From the NCBI RefSeq assembly GCF_051014445.1, contig NC_135136.1, forward strand, positions 24,198,001 through 24,262,000: 64,000 bases of DNA, in the 5' to 3' direction. A model generated the notes under the pieces. It saw nothing but the letters and a program-made list of their open reading frames with translations. It was not told the DNA's origin and made no database searches. Origin of the DNA: Colletes latitarsis. Its lineage: Eukaryota > Arthropoda > Insecta > Hymenoptera > Colletidae. Shown here one piece after another: positions 22,542-35,700 of this stretch (positions within the stretch are counted from its first letter, which is position 1; every line of letters begins with the position of its first letter). Made by a program: the position numbers and the translations under genes.

Positions 22542-23152
22542 AAAGTAACTAAGTATTTTAAATATATTCTGATAGGTTCACAGGTGGAAACAAGTGACTG
22601 TCGTTACCTGTGTTCAAAATGCCAGCTAGTAAAATGCTAATTTGTTAACAATAACATTTGTTGAATGAAATTTCTGCTATTTCTGCAAATATCTCATTGA
22701 ATAAATCACCATCTTTCTATTATATATACATTTACTAAATACATAATGGCTCAGGTATCCAATGAAGTTACTCTTATTGGAAATATAAAATATTGATAGT
22801 ATTATATGTTAGAAAAAAGTGGTGTCTTCAATTTAATTCATGTAAGCATCAGTAATGAGATCTTGAAAATTGACGCTGTGATTAATTTTCAAATGGCCTC
22901 TGTGCCATTATTTCTACAACAAAATGTTGATTCATCAGTCTCTATCTACTCTACCCTTCCACAATTGCTGCGCAGTATTTTTATTTAATGTTAGTTATAT
23001 AATATATCACGACATTGCTCATAATTATACGTTAGCATATATGGTAATTTTAAAACAATATCTGTAACTGAGTTTGTTTTTAGAAAACCACGTTCTTTGC
23101 TTTTCAAATATCTTTATATAATGCAATGGCTTTTAAAAACTAAGGGTATAAA

Positions 23153-23484
23153 CATCTCACCGTAAACCGTAAATAGTTTACATTTTAAAGATCCAGAAAC
23201 AGGCGCTCATACGAATAAAACAGAAACTACGTGGAAGCATAGTAAACACTTTTTGCCTGAATATTGTCGGTTAGCATTTGCAGTTCCACACGTTTTTTAA
23301 TATATTTTTCTAACATATAATACAAAATAATAAATATTATATTTTCTATTTTCAGCAAAAAAGATAATTTCATTGGGTACTCTTAAGCCATTACGTGTTT
23401 TATAAACCTTCCAAGCAAGGAAAGGATGATTTATTTAATCAGTTCTTAAAAGAAATTTCAGAAATTTCATTTGATGATGATTGA
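23153..23484 (+). mobile_element. Merlin/IS1595-like remnant, copy 2
   Basis: Same as 12648-12979 at +10505, including the TGAHT block and the same frame breaks. Confidence 0.7.
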
Positions 23485-23790
23485 TTCTGTAAAAAATCAA
23501 AATATACCAGACTTAGATGATAATGAAATTTAATAATAAAAACAAGTTAAACCAACGTACTGCGTGCAATAGTAATTTACTATATATTGTAAACACTGTC
23601 AGCGGCGGGGAGACATTTTTTACTGTTGCTGCATGTACTGTCTACATACCTGGTTTTAATACTGTCCACCTGACCGACTCGTGGAAGTTCTATGCCTAAA
23701 AAAATGATTTTTATGCATCATACAAATTCTTCTACAAATTCCCATTTGACAATGTAGAATAGATCCAATTAGATAAATTATTTATAATTT

Positions 23791-24892
23791 TTAAAATGAA
23801 CATAGCAACGATTTAATGTTAATCATTACATTACCAATCTTTCCAGATATTAGTTTAAAACCATCACCAACTTTAATATCAACCGGGTTTTGTAGATTTT
23901 TGGATTCATAAAAGTACTCATCTGTGTTTATTATGTGATCTGAGCAACCACTATCTAGTAGCCATTTAATATTTCTACTTCTTCTATTTTGCTACTTTTC
24001 ATTACTTCAACCTTGAATGAATTGTAATTTCTACTGTCATCTAGACTCGAATTTCCAGCCACTTTTCTATCGTGTCTATTTTGTATATGTTTGAAAAGGT
24101 TGCCTTTTGTAATAATTATTAAAGTTTTCTGGGCAGTAACGTTGGATGTGCCCTGACTTATTACACTGACTTAACATACCGCTTCAGTAGTCGTTGCACT
24201 GCTATGCTGATTATCCTTTGAATTGAGATACTTGTTCTGATTGCGTTGTACGTGTCGAAACCTATGACCTCTAGGATTTTTAGTTAAATTTGAACTAAAC
24301 GTGCGAGTGTAATTTCTGCTGTACTCAAAGTAGTAACTTTTACCGTTTCTCTTTTGATACTCTAACAGTAATTTAGATTTTACATACTCAACTGTTTTCT
24401 CCTTCGTTGGCAGTGCATCAATAATATCAACAATACGTGAGAAGTTAACGTTAATAACAGATAATTCAATTTATCCTCTTCATTCACAGTCTCACCAGTA
24501 TTTTTGAGCCTATTTATATGCGTTTCAAATTCGTTAAAGAAGTCACTTGGATTTTCACCTTCTTTCATTTTTAATTCTAACAATCTTCTTTTACACAATA
24601 GCTTTACTGCACTGTTTTTAACTAGATAAATTTCGTCAAGCTTTGCAATCATATTTTTCGCAGTCGTTTCTGATATTATTAATTCTAACTGAGTGTTTGA
24701 AATACTGTTTACGATGTAACTTTTTGCTTTAATTTCCTTTTTTATTCCAATCTTCGACTCTTATTTCAGCCGGTCTTTCATCATGTAGAATAACCTCGTT
24801 ACAGTCTTTCATTTCTAAAAATAAATTTAGCCTGAATTTCCAGTTCCATAAAATATTTGTAACATGAAATCGTCCTTTTTTTCACTTGCCAT
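23791..24892 (-). mobile_element. Copia-type gag-protease remnant, copy 2
   Basis: Same as 13286-14387 at +10505. The Gag segment (24471-24652), degraded zinc knuckle and LLDSGCSDH protease motif are all present with the same lesions. Confidence 0.87.
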
Positions 24893-24964
24893 GCTTCAAA
24901 CTTAGGTTATCTTCCTTTCACAACTAAATTTCTTTTCTTTACTGTTAACGAACAAACCACGGAC

Positions 24965-24975
24965 CTCTGCTACCA
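24965..24975 (-). promoter_or_regulatory. Putative primer binding site, copy 2
   Basis: Minus-strand TGGTAGCAGAG next to the LTR end, as at 14460-14470. Confidence 0.6.
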
Positions 24976-25324
24976 TGTTAAAATACTGTTTATATTATTT
25001 ATTATAATGAATCTTGTTACAAAACAAACACACTTATTTTCCATTGTGAAAAGAAAACTTAAAAACTAAAAGAACATTCCTCGACGTGTGCTTCTCTCAC
25101 AAACACACACACACTCCTAAACACTAAAGAAACTAACGAATTTTAAGTCATATTTCTAACAATAACAGTAACAGTTTATAAAAAAATAACGAATTTCCAC
25201 AGATGCATAGAAATGCATATCAATAATGTACTGAATTAGGCGAATCGAATAATGTATAACTCACCCCGATCCGTGAACGGGCCTAGCGTTTGCTAGGAAT
25301 ATAATGTTCCATAACTTTTCAACA
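24976..25324 (-). mobile_element. Probable copia-type 5' LTR, copy 2
   Basis: Same as 14471-14819 at +10505. Confidence 0.65.
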
Positions 25325-25425
25325 AAGTCTAAAATTTTTCCCAAGGGTTTTTGAATACCTATACACTGTATAGATATCCTGTTTCCTTCAACCGAACGAC
25401 ATGTGTCCCTAAAAAATATATTTAT

Positions 25426-25575
25426 AAAGTAAGTCGGTCAAGTAGGAAGAATATTCAGATATTTAAGAATATGAATATATTGGTAAAAATATCCATTCCT
25501 CTTACCTTTATGTCCTGTGTATTGGATAATATAGATTTACATACTTTTACCGCTGAATTCGAAATTCTGAACTAA
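25426..25575 (+). pseudogene. Coding-like fragment B, copy 2
   Basis: Same as 14921-15070 at +10505. Confidence 0.5.
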
Positions 25576-25977
25576 ACATAGGTACAGGACTCGTAAAAAC
25601 CGTTTTTTATTCTTTTTATAGTTTTATCTGTTTTCCAAAAAACAACCAATTAAATTAAGTTGCAAGAATGCAAAAGCGATAAAACTTACAGAGGCTTTAA
25701 TAGAAAATTATAAAACAAAATGTTTACTTAAGACTTTACCTTTTGTAAAAACCGGCGATATTGACTGTGTGTGTGTAAATCGTCGTACGTTCGTGCCCGG
25801 TGCAGTAAAACACGTGCATCGATCTAGGTTACGTACGTTCCTCACGTGCCACTTTCTCAATCTATACTTTTACATAAAAATTACTTAGAAAATCACTCCT
25901 ACTCCTCATTTGGACAGAATTTTTACTTTCATGATTTTAGCGAAAAGTCGTTTTCCTGCTCGGGGAACACATATGTA

Positions 25978-27355
25978 CAGGGTGTTCGGCCACCCCTGGG
26001 AAAAATTTTAATGGGGGATTCTAGATGCCAAAATACGAAAATACAGACGAAAATCAAGAATACCAATTTGTTGATAGAGGCTACGTTGAAAAGTTATTAA
26101 CAATTAAACTCAAAAATTTCAAATCGTTCTGGAAAAATTGTTATCGGTTGCGGGGGTCAATTGCAATCATTTTTGGTGAATACACATACCTCCGAAATCT
26201 TACCCACTTTCGAGATAAAAATTCGAGAATGTGTGAAATTTTTTCGATGGAAAAGAAAAATTTCAAATCGTTTTGGAAAAATTGTTATCGGTTGCGGGGG
26301 TTACTTACAACCATTTTGGGTGAATCGTCATACCCCCCTAATCATGCGCATTTTCGAGAAAGAAATTCAGTACGGGCGGAACTTTAAACGTTAATAACTT
26401 TTTAATAAAGCCTCCATTAACAAATTGGTATTCTTGATTTTCGTCTTACTTTGGTCTCTAGAATCCCCTGGGAGAAATTGTAATGGGAGATTCTAGAGGT
26501 TAAAGTAGGATGAAAATCAAGAATACCAATTTGTTGATGGAGTAATACGATACTAAACAAGTTATTGACGTTTAAAGTTCCGCTCTTACTTTCGAATTTT
26601 TTTCTCGAAAATGCGCAGGATTTCGTATGTGGTATGTCTATTCACCGAAAATAATTGTAATTGACCCCCGAAACCGAAAGTAATTTTGTTCAGAACGATT
26701 TGAAATTTTCTTTTTCTTTCGTCGAAAAATTTAGGCACTGTCTGTCGATTTTTCTTAAAAATTCCTTTCTGATTTTTATTCAGTTTGTAAAATAGTTGTT
26801 TAATAATACTCTTTGTGTAGGTACCCATGAGCTCTACTCGCGAAAAAAAACGTTTCATTGGAAAATATTCACTATTCACTATATCAGTAGGAGTTGCGGG
26901 GGCTGTTTGAAAATTTGACCAGTTATATGGGATTTTTCTCACTTTACGGGGTCAAGGAACAACTTTTCCAACATCTCTACATATTCTCCATTAAAATATG
27001 CGTTGTGTTGCTGTTTGAAACATTAAAATCGTTCAATCCGGCTGTCGACCAAAAAAAAAAAATGCTTGTAACTGACCCCTGCAACGAAAACTAATTCTTC
27101 CAAGACGATTCGAAATTCTTTTTTACTTGAATTTTTTTTGTCGAAACTGAGTAGGATTTCGGGGGTACGATTCTAACTGACCTCCGCGACCAAAAATAAT
27201 TTTTTCAGAACGATTTGAAATTTTTTTATTTAATGTTATTAATAACTACTTTTTAACGAAACCTCAGTCGAAAAATTGATATTCTTAATTTTCGTCTTAT
27301 TTTGGCTTCTAGAATCTCCCATTAAAATTTTTCCCAGGGGTGGCCAAACACCCTG
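25978..27355. mobile_element. TA-flanked composite inverted-repeat element, copy 2
   Basis: Same as 15473-16850 at +10505, with the same TA flanks and the same internal end-to-end junction at about 26467. Confidence 0.8.
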
Positions 27356-27446
27356 TATATATTAAATCAATATTAATGAAATTACACCTTGACCGAATTC
27401 ATTTCAATCCCCCCACACTAATACATATATTGTGTGTAGCCCATAA

Positions 27447-28643
27447 ATGGTTGAGAATGGAGTCACCTTTCCTATACTGGTATTATTAGATGGTCGCAGG
27501 TCCTGCATAAATTTCAATTTACATAATTTTTGTTTTGAGTAAACTCATTTTACTTTTTTGTATATTACCTAATGCAACTCATATTTTCCAGCCATGCGAT
27601 GTAGGAATATTTAGACGATTAAAAGTTGCATGGCGAAAGGTAGTACAGGAACATAGACAAAGTACGTAGGTAGACTAAACCCATTACGAAGGTGAATTTC
27701 GCACCAATATATATATCATACCATATATAAATTCCATGAAGAAGGAAATGCTTTTAAAGCTTGTGGTGGCCTATGACCGTTTAACTCAAATACAATTTAC
27801 TAGACAAAACGTATTTCAGAAAGAAGAAAATAAATTAGAATTCATGTCGCCAGATGAAACTGACATCAATGACAGCAATATAGGTAGTTTTACATAGCAT
27901 TCAAGAGCATATTCCAGATGATCTGAGAGGGGAACAATTTTCTTTTCTATATAGAAAATATTAAAATACAATCGGGACACAACTAAGACACAACACAAGA
28001 CACAACTCGCAGAGAGAAAGCACTGCTGATGTTCAACGCAGTGCAGTTCATAGTAACAGTAAAACCAATACCAGTGTAGAAGACTAATTTAACAACGTTT
28101 CGCTAGAAGAAACTAATATATGATATACTGATCATTAATTAACTTTAATATTTCATGACAATGATGCTTTTACTTTTTTCTAATGGGAATTGTTTTGTTT
28201 CCGATGGTACTGAAATCAAACTACATTAATTCTACAACGTTACTTTACTTATTTTCTCGTAAAGACAAAGATTCTTCAGAATCTATTCTGGATAAACATT
28301 ATCAACATTATCAAAAAATTGAAAAAACAACAAAGAAAAGAAAAGAAAAGAAAAGAAAAGAAATATAGAAAGAGTGTGTGCAATCAAAGTTACATCAAAG
28401 ACATGGAAATAGACTCAGCTTGAAAAAATAGAAGCAATTGATAACCAGGAAAAAGAAAAACAAAGAATGAAAGAAGAACGATTAGAAAAGAAAAAAACAA
28501 GCCGAGAAATTAAAAGAAGAAAAGCTATTGAAAAAAGAAAGAAAAACAGAAAAATGAAAAGGAAAAGGAGAAAGAAAAGCAAGACGAAGAGAAGGAGAAA
28601 TGTAAAACTCAAACTAAAAATAAAAATAAAGTTAAGAACGTGA
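27447..28643 (+). mobile_element. Pogo/Tigger-like transposase remnant, copy 2
   Basis: Same as 16942-18138 at +10505, with the same DDE_1 blocks, stops and lysine-rich tail. Confidence 0.83.
28332..28363 (+). repeat. (AAAAG)n microsatellite, copy 2
   Basis: Same length as at 17827-17858. Equal length at a normally unstable site suggests very recent duplication or an assembly duplicate. Confidence 0.9.
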
Positions 28644-29078
28644 AAAGAAAATAATAAATAATATTATTGTGTTGTTTTTACAGGGTGAATGTAGTAACTG
28701 AACCAGGTGGTTATGACTATGCAACATTTTTATTAGCATCTTTTTCAAACTCCACTTGGAACAACACTGTACGTATGTATGTATGGGATTATCAGGAACC
28801 GTGTTTGTTCGTTAATCGGCACACTCGTATTTATTTCGTTAAACACAGTCACACCTACTACGTACTTTTCTTCAATCTTTCTCTCTTCCGTGCTGTCTTT
28901 TCTCGCTTTCTGGGTTATTCACCCATCAGCTGTTCGGCCGTACGCTCGCCGCGTGTTGACGGCTTTTTCGGCGGTAACCGTCTTCGCTCGTGCAAGCTCG
29001 TGGACAGCGAACGATTCGCTGTTCGGCCAAAAATTCGTGCGCGATTTAATAATTTTCAACTGCACGGTTCCCTACATA

Positions 29079-29750
29079 CAGGGTGTTCGGCCATCCATGG
29101 GAAAAATTTTAATGGGGGATTCTAGAGGTCAAAATAAGACGAAAATCAAGAATACCAATTTGTTGATGGAGGCACTATTAAAAAGTTATTAATGTTTAAA
29201 GTTCCGCTCGTACTGAATTTTTTTCTCGAAAATGCGCAAGATTACGGGGGTATGTCTATACATAAAAAATGATTGTCACCGACCCTCGCAACTGAAAATA
29301 ATTTTTCACAGGACGATTTGAAATCTTTCTTTTTCATCGAAAAATATAGGCACCCGATTAGATTTTCGGTAAGGAATTTTTTCCTCGAAAGTGCGTAGGA
29401 TTTCGGGGGTATGTGTAATGACCAAAAATGATTGTAATTGACCCCTGCAACCGAAAATAATTTTTTTAGAAAAATTTTTGAAAAATTTCTTTTTCGCCGA
29501 AAAATATCAACACATACTCGAATTTTTTTCTCGAAACAGAGTAGGATTTCGAATATATGTCTATTCACTAAAAATGCTTGTAATTGACCTCCGCAGCCGA
29601 AAATAATTTTTCTGGAACGATTTGAAATTTTTGAATCAAATTGTTAATAACTTTTTAACGAAGCCTCCATCAAGTATTCTTGATTTTCGTCTTAGTTTGG
29701 CCTCTAGAATATCCTATTAAAATGTTTCTCAGGGCTGGCCGAACACCCTC
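29079..29750. mobile_element. TA-flanked inverted-repeat element, short copy, copy 2
   Basis: Same as 18574-19245 at +10505, except C at 29383 in place of T at 18878. Confidence 0.82.
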
Positions 29751-32700
29751 TATACTACTATGTTTACTAGATCCTGGGTTTTTTTCGGGTTTGAATCACG
29801 TAGTAATGTGGTAACAAACTGAAGCAGTCAATAAAACCTGGTTTCGATCAATATTTTAGAGGAACACACCGGTTAGGTCTGGGATTTGCGCGCATATGGC
29901 TTATACTTTCGCCTTTTTCGCAAACTTGTTGGCCAGATCCTGGGTATTTTCCGTGTTTGAAACACGTAGTAATGTGGTAACACACTGAAGCAGTCAATTA
30001 AACCTGGTTTCGATCAATATTTCAGAGGATAACACCGGTTAGGTCTGGGTTAGGTCTGGGATATGCGCGCATCAGGCTCATGATTTTGCCTTCTTCGCAT
30101 ACTTGTTGGCCAGATCCTGGGTTTTTTTCGTGTTTGAATCACGTAATAATGTGGTAACACACTGAAGCTGTCAAATAAACCTGGTTTCGATCAATATTTT
30201 AGAGGATAACACCGGTTAGGTCTGGGTTAGGTCTGGGTTATGCCCGCATCTGGCTCATGATTTTGCCTTTTTCGCAAACTTGTTGGCTAGATCCTGGGTT
30301 TTTTTCGGGTTTGAATCACGTAATAATGTGGTAACACACTGAAGCTGTCAATTAAACCTGGTTTCGATCAATATTTTAGAGGATAACACCGGTTAGGTCT
30401 GGGTTAGGTCTGGGTTATGCCCGCATCTGGCTCATGATTTTGCCGTCTTCGCATACTTGTTGGCCAGATCCTGGGGTTTTTTCGTGTTTGAATCACGTAG
30501 TAATGTGGTGACACACTGAAGCAGTCAATTAAACCTGGTTTCGATCAATATTTCAGAGGATAATACCGGTTAGGTCTGGGTTAGGTCTGGGATATGCGCG
30601 CATCTGGCTTATACTTTCGCCTTTTTCGTAAACTTGTTGGCTAGATCCTGGGTTTTTTTCGGGTTTGAATACCGCAGTAATGTGGTACCACATTGAAGCA
30701 GTCAATTAAACCTGGTTTCGATCAATATTTTAGAGGATAACGCCGGTTAGGTCTGGGTTAGGTCTGGGAAATGCGCGCATCTGGCTCATGATTTTGCCGT
30801 CTTCGCATACTTGTTGGCCAGATCCTGGGGTTTTTTCGTGTTTGAATCACGTAGTAATGTGGTGACACACTGAAGCAGTCAATTAAACCTGGTTTCGATC
30901 AATATTTTAGAGGATAACACCGGTTAGGTCTGGGTTAGGTCTGGGAAATGCGCGCATCTGGCTCCTGATATTGCCTTCTTCGCATACTTGTTGGCCAGAT
31001 CCTGGGTATTTTCCGTGTTTGAATCACGTAGTAATGTGGTAACACACTGAAGCAGTCAATTAAACCTGGTTTCGATCAATATTTTAGAGGATAACACCGG
31101 TTAGGTCTGGGTTAGGTCTGGGAAATGCGCGCATCTGGCTCCTGATATTGCCTTCTTCGCATACTTGTTGGCCAGATCCTGGGTTTTTTTCGTGTTTGAA
31201 TCACGTAATAATGTGGTAACACACTGAAGCTGTCAATTAAACCTGGTTTCGATCAGTATTTTAGAGGATAACACCGGTTAGGTCTGGGTTAGGTCTGGGT
31301 TATGCCCGCATCTGGCTCATGATTTTGCCGTCTTCGCATACTTGTTGGCCAGATCCTGGGGTTTTTTCGTGTTTGAATCACGTAGTAATGTGGTGACACA
31401 CTGAAGCAGTCAATTAAACCTGGTTTCGATCAATATTTTAGAGGATAACGCCGGTTAGGTCTGGGTTAGGACTGGGAAATGCGCGCATCTGGCTCATGAT
31501 TTTGCCTTCTTCGCATACTTGTTGGCCAGATCCTGGGTTTTTTTCGTGTTTGAATCACGTAGTAATGTGGTGACACACTGAAGCAGTCAATTAAACCTGG
31601 TTTCGATCAATATTTCAGAGGATAACACCGGTTAGGTCTGGGTTAGGTCTGGGAAATGCGCGCATCTGGCTCATGATTTTGCCTTCTTCGCATACTTGTT
31701 GGCCAGATCCTGGGTTTTTTTCGTGTTTGAATCACGTAATAATGTGGTAACACACTGAAGCTGTCAATTAAACCTGGTTTCGATCAATATTTTAGAGGAT
31801 AACACCGGTTAGGTCTGGGTTAGGTCTGGGTTATGCCCGCATCTGGCTCATGATTTTGCCTTCTTCGCATACTTGTTGGCCAGATACTGGGGTTTTTTCG
31901 TGTTTGAATCACGTAGTAATGTGGTGACACACTGAAGCAGTCAATTAAACCTGGTTTCGATCAATATTTTAGAGGATAACGCCGGTTAGGTCTGGGTTAG
32001 GTCTGGGATATGCGCGCATCTGGCTTATACTTTCGCCTTTTTCGCAAACTTGTTGGCTAGATCCTGGGTATTTTCCGTGTTTGAATCACGTAGTAATGTG
32101 GTGACACACTGAAGCAGTCAATTAAACCTGGTTTCGATCAATATTTTAGAGGATAACACCGGTTAGGTGTGGGTTAGGTCTGGGTTATGCCCGCATCTGG
32201 CTCATGATTTTGCCTTTTTCGCAAACTTGTTGGCTAGATCCTGGATTTTTTTCGGGTTTGAATCACGTAGTAATGTGGTAACACACTGAAGCAGTCAATT
32301 AAACCTGGTTTCGATCAATATTTTAGAGGATAACACCGGTTAGGTCTGGGTTAGGTCTGGGTTATGCCCGCATCTGGCTCATGATTTTGCCGTCTTCGCA
32401 TACTTGTTGGCCAGATCCTGGGGTTTTTTCGTGTTTGAATCACGTAGTAATGTGGTAACACACTGAAGCAGTCAATTAAACCTGGTTTCGATCAATATTT
32501 CAGAGGATAACACCGGTTAGGTCTGGGTTAGGTCTGGGTTATGCCCGCATCTGTCTCATGATTTTGCCTTCTTCGCATACTTGTTGGCCAGATCCTGGGT
32601 TTTTTTCGTGTTTGAATCACGTAATAATGTGGTAACACACTGAAGCTGTCAAATAAACCTGGTTTCGATCAATATTTTAGAGGATAACGCCGGTTAGGTC

Positions 32701-35700
32701 TGGGTTAGGTCTGGGAAATGCGCGCATCTGGCTCATGATTTTGCCTTCTTCGCATACTTGTTGGCCAGATTCTGGGTTTCTTCTGGTTTGAATCACGTAG
32801 TAATGTGGTACCACACAGTAACAGTCAATGAAACCTGGATTCGGTCAGTATTTTAGAGGATAACACCGGTTAGGTCTGGGTTAGGTCTGGGTTATGCCCG
32901 CATCTGGCTCATGATTTTGCCGTCTTCGCATACTTGTTGGCCAGATCCTGGGGTTTTTTCGTGTTTGAATCACGTAGTAATGTGGTAACACACTGAAGCA
33001 GTCAATTAAACCTGGTTTCGATCAATATTTCAGAGGATAACACCGGTTAGGTCTGGGTTAGGTCTGGGTTATGCCCGCATCTGTCTCATGATTTTGCCTT
33101 CTTCGCATACTTGTTGGCCAGATCCTGGGTTTTTTTCGTGTTTGAATCACGTAATAATGTGGTAACACACTGAAGCAGTCAATTAAACCTGGTTTCGATC
33201 AATATTTTAGAGGATAACGCCGGTTAGGTCTGGGTTAGGTCTGGGAAATGCGCGCATCTGGCTCATGATTGACCGTATTCGCATACTTGTTGGCCAGATC
33301 CTGGGGTTTTTTCGTGTTTGAATCACGTAGTAATGTGGTGACACACTGAAGCAGTCAATTAAACCTGGTTTCGATCAATATTTTAGAGGATAACACCGGT
33401 TAGGTCTGGGTTAGGTCTGGGAAATGCGCGCATCTGGCTCCTGATATTGCCTTCTTCGCATACTTGTTGGCCAGATCCTGGGTATTTTCCGTGTTTGAAT
33501 CACGTAGTAATGTGGTAACACACTGAAGCAGTCAATTAAACCTGGTTTCGATCAATATTTTAGAGGATAACACCGGTTAGGTCTGGGTTAGGTCTGGGAA
33601 ATGCGCGCATCTGGCTCCTGATATTGCCTTCTTCGCATACTTGTTGGCCAGATCCTGGGTTTTTTTCGTGTTTGAATCACGTAATAATGTGGTAACACAC
33701 TGAAGCTGTCAATTAAACCTGGTTTCGATCAGTATTTTAGAGGATAACACCGGTTAGGTCTGGGTTAGGTCTGGGTTATGCCCGCATCTGGCTCATGATT
33801 TTGCCGTCTTCGCATACTTGTTGGCCAGACCCTGGGGTTTTTTCGTGTTTGAATCACGTAGTAATGTGGTGACACACTGAAGCAGTCAATTAAACCTGGT
33901 TTCGATCAATATTTTAGAGGATAACGCCGGTTAGGTCTGGGAAATGCGCGCATCTGGCTCATGATTTTGCCTTCTTCGCATACTTGTTGGCCAGATCCTG
34001 GGTTTTTTTCGTGTTTGAATCACGTAGTAATGTGGTGACACACTGAAGCAGTCAATTAAACCTGGTTTCGATCAATATTTTAGAGGATAACACCGGTTAG
34101 GTCTGGGTTAGGTCTGGGTTATGCCCGCATCTGGCTCATGATTTTGCCGTCTTCGCATACTTGTTGGCCAGATCCTGGGGTTTTTTCGTGTTTGAATCAC
34201 GTAGTAATGTGGTGACACACTGAAGCAGTCAATTAAACCTGGTTTCGATCAATATTTCAGAGGATAACACCGGTTAGGTCTGGGTTAGGTCTGGGATATG
34301 CGCGCATCTGGCTTATACTTTCGCCTTTTTCGTAAACTTGTTGGCTAGATCCTGGGTTTTTTTCGGGTTTGAATACCGCAGTAATGTGGTACCACATTGA
34401 AGCAGTCAATTAAACCTGGTTTCGATCAATATTTTAGAGGATAACGCCGGTTAGGTCTGGGTTAGGTCTGGGTTATGCCCGCATCTGGCTCATGATTTTG
34501 CCGTCTTCGCATACTTGTTGGCCAGATCCTGGGGTTTTTTCGTGTTTGAATCACGTAGTAATGTGGTGACACACTGAAGCAGTCAATTAAACCTGGTTTC
34601 GATCAATATTTTAGAGGATAACGCCGGTTAGGTCTGGGTTAGGTCTGGGTTATGCCCGCATCTGGCTCATGATTTTGCCTTCTTCGCATACTTGTTGGCC
34701 AGATCCTGGGTATTTTCCGTGTTTGAATCACGTAATAATGTGGTAACACACTGAAGCTGTCAATTAAACCTGGTTTCGATCAATATTTTAGAGGATAACA
34801 CCGGTTAGGTCTGGGTTAGGTCTGGGATATGCGCGCATCTGGCTTATACTTTCGCCTTTTTCGCAAACTTGTTGGCTAGATCCTGGGTATTTTCCGTGTT
34901 TGAATCACGTAGTAATGTGGTGACACACTGAAGCAGTCAATTAAACCTGGTTTCGATCAATATTTTAGAGGATAACACCGGTTAGGTCTGGGTTAGGTCT
35001 GGGTTATGCCCGCATCTGGCTCATGATTTTGCCTTTTTCGCAAACTTGTTGGCTAGATCCTGGGTTTTTTTCGGGTTTGAATCACGTAATAATGTGGTAA
35101 CACACTGAAGCTGTCAATTAAACCTGGTTTCGATCAATATTTTAGAGGATAACACCGGTTAGGTCTGGGTTAGGTCTGGGTTATGCCCGCATCTGGCTCA
35201 TGATTTTGCCGTCTTCGCATACTTGTTGGCCAGATCCTGGGTTTTTTTCGTGTTTGATTCACGTAATAATGTGGTAACACACGGAAGCTGTCAATTAAAC
35301 CTGGTTTCGATCAATATTTTAGAGGATAACACCGGTTAGGTCTGGGTTAGGTCTGGGATATGCGCGCATCTGGCTTATACTTTCGCCTTTTTCGCAAACT
35401 TGTTGGCTAGATCCTGGGTATTTTCCGTGTTTGAATCACGTAGTAATGTGGTGACACACTGAAGCAGTCAATTAAACCTGGTTTCGATCAATATTTTAGA
35501 GGATAACACCGGTTAGGTCTGGGTTAGGTCTGGGTTATGCCCGCATCTGGCTCATGATTTTGCCTTTTTCGCAAACTTGTTGGCTAGATCCTGGGTTTTT
35601 TTCGGGTTTGAATCACGTAGTAATGTGGTAACACACTGAAGCAGTCAATTAAACCTGGTTTCGATCAATATTTTAGAGGATAACACCGGTTAGGTCTGGG

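Larger units (their letters stand above)
21544..29766. repeat. 8.2-kb composite insert, copy 2
   Basis: Repeat of 11039-19261 at an offset of 10505 bp. The one difference I found by eye is C at 29383 where copy 1 has T at 18878, inside the second TA-flanked element. All sub-elements of copy 1 are present at +10505 with the same stops and frameshifts. Confidence 0.95.
20826..31183. repeat. Right arm of 10.5-kb segmental duplication
   Basis: Partner of 10321-20678. Only about 147 bp (20679-20825) separates the two arms. Rare satellite variants such as GATAATACCGG (about 20055 and 30560) are shared, which confirms that the flanking monomers were copied together with the insert. Confidence 0.9.
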
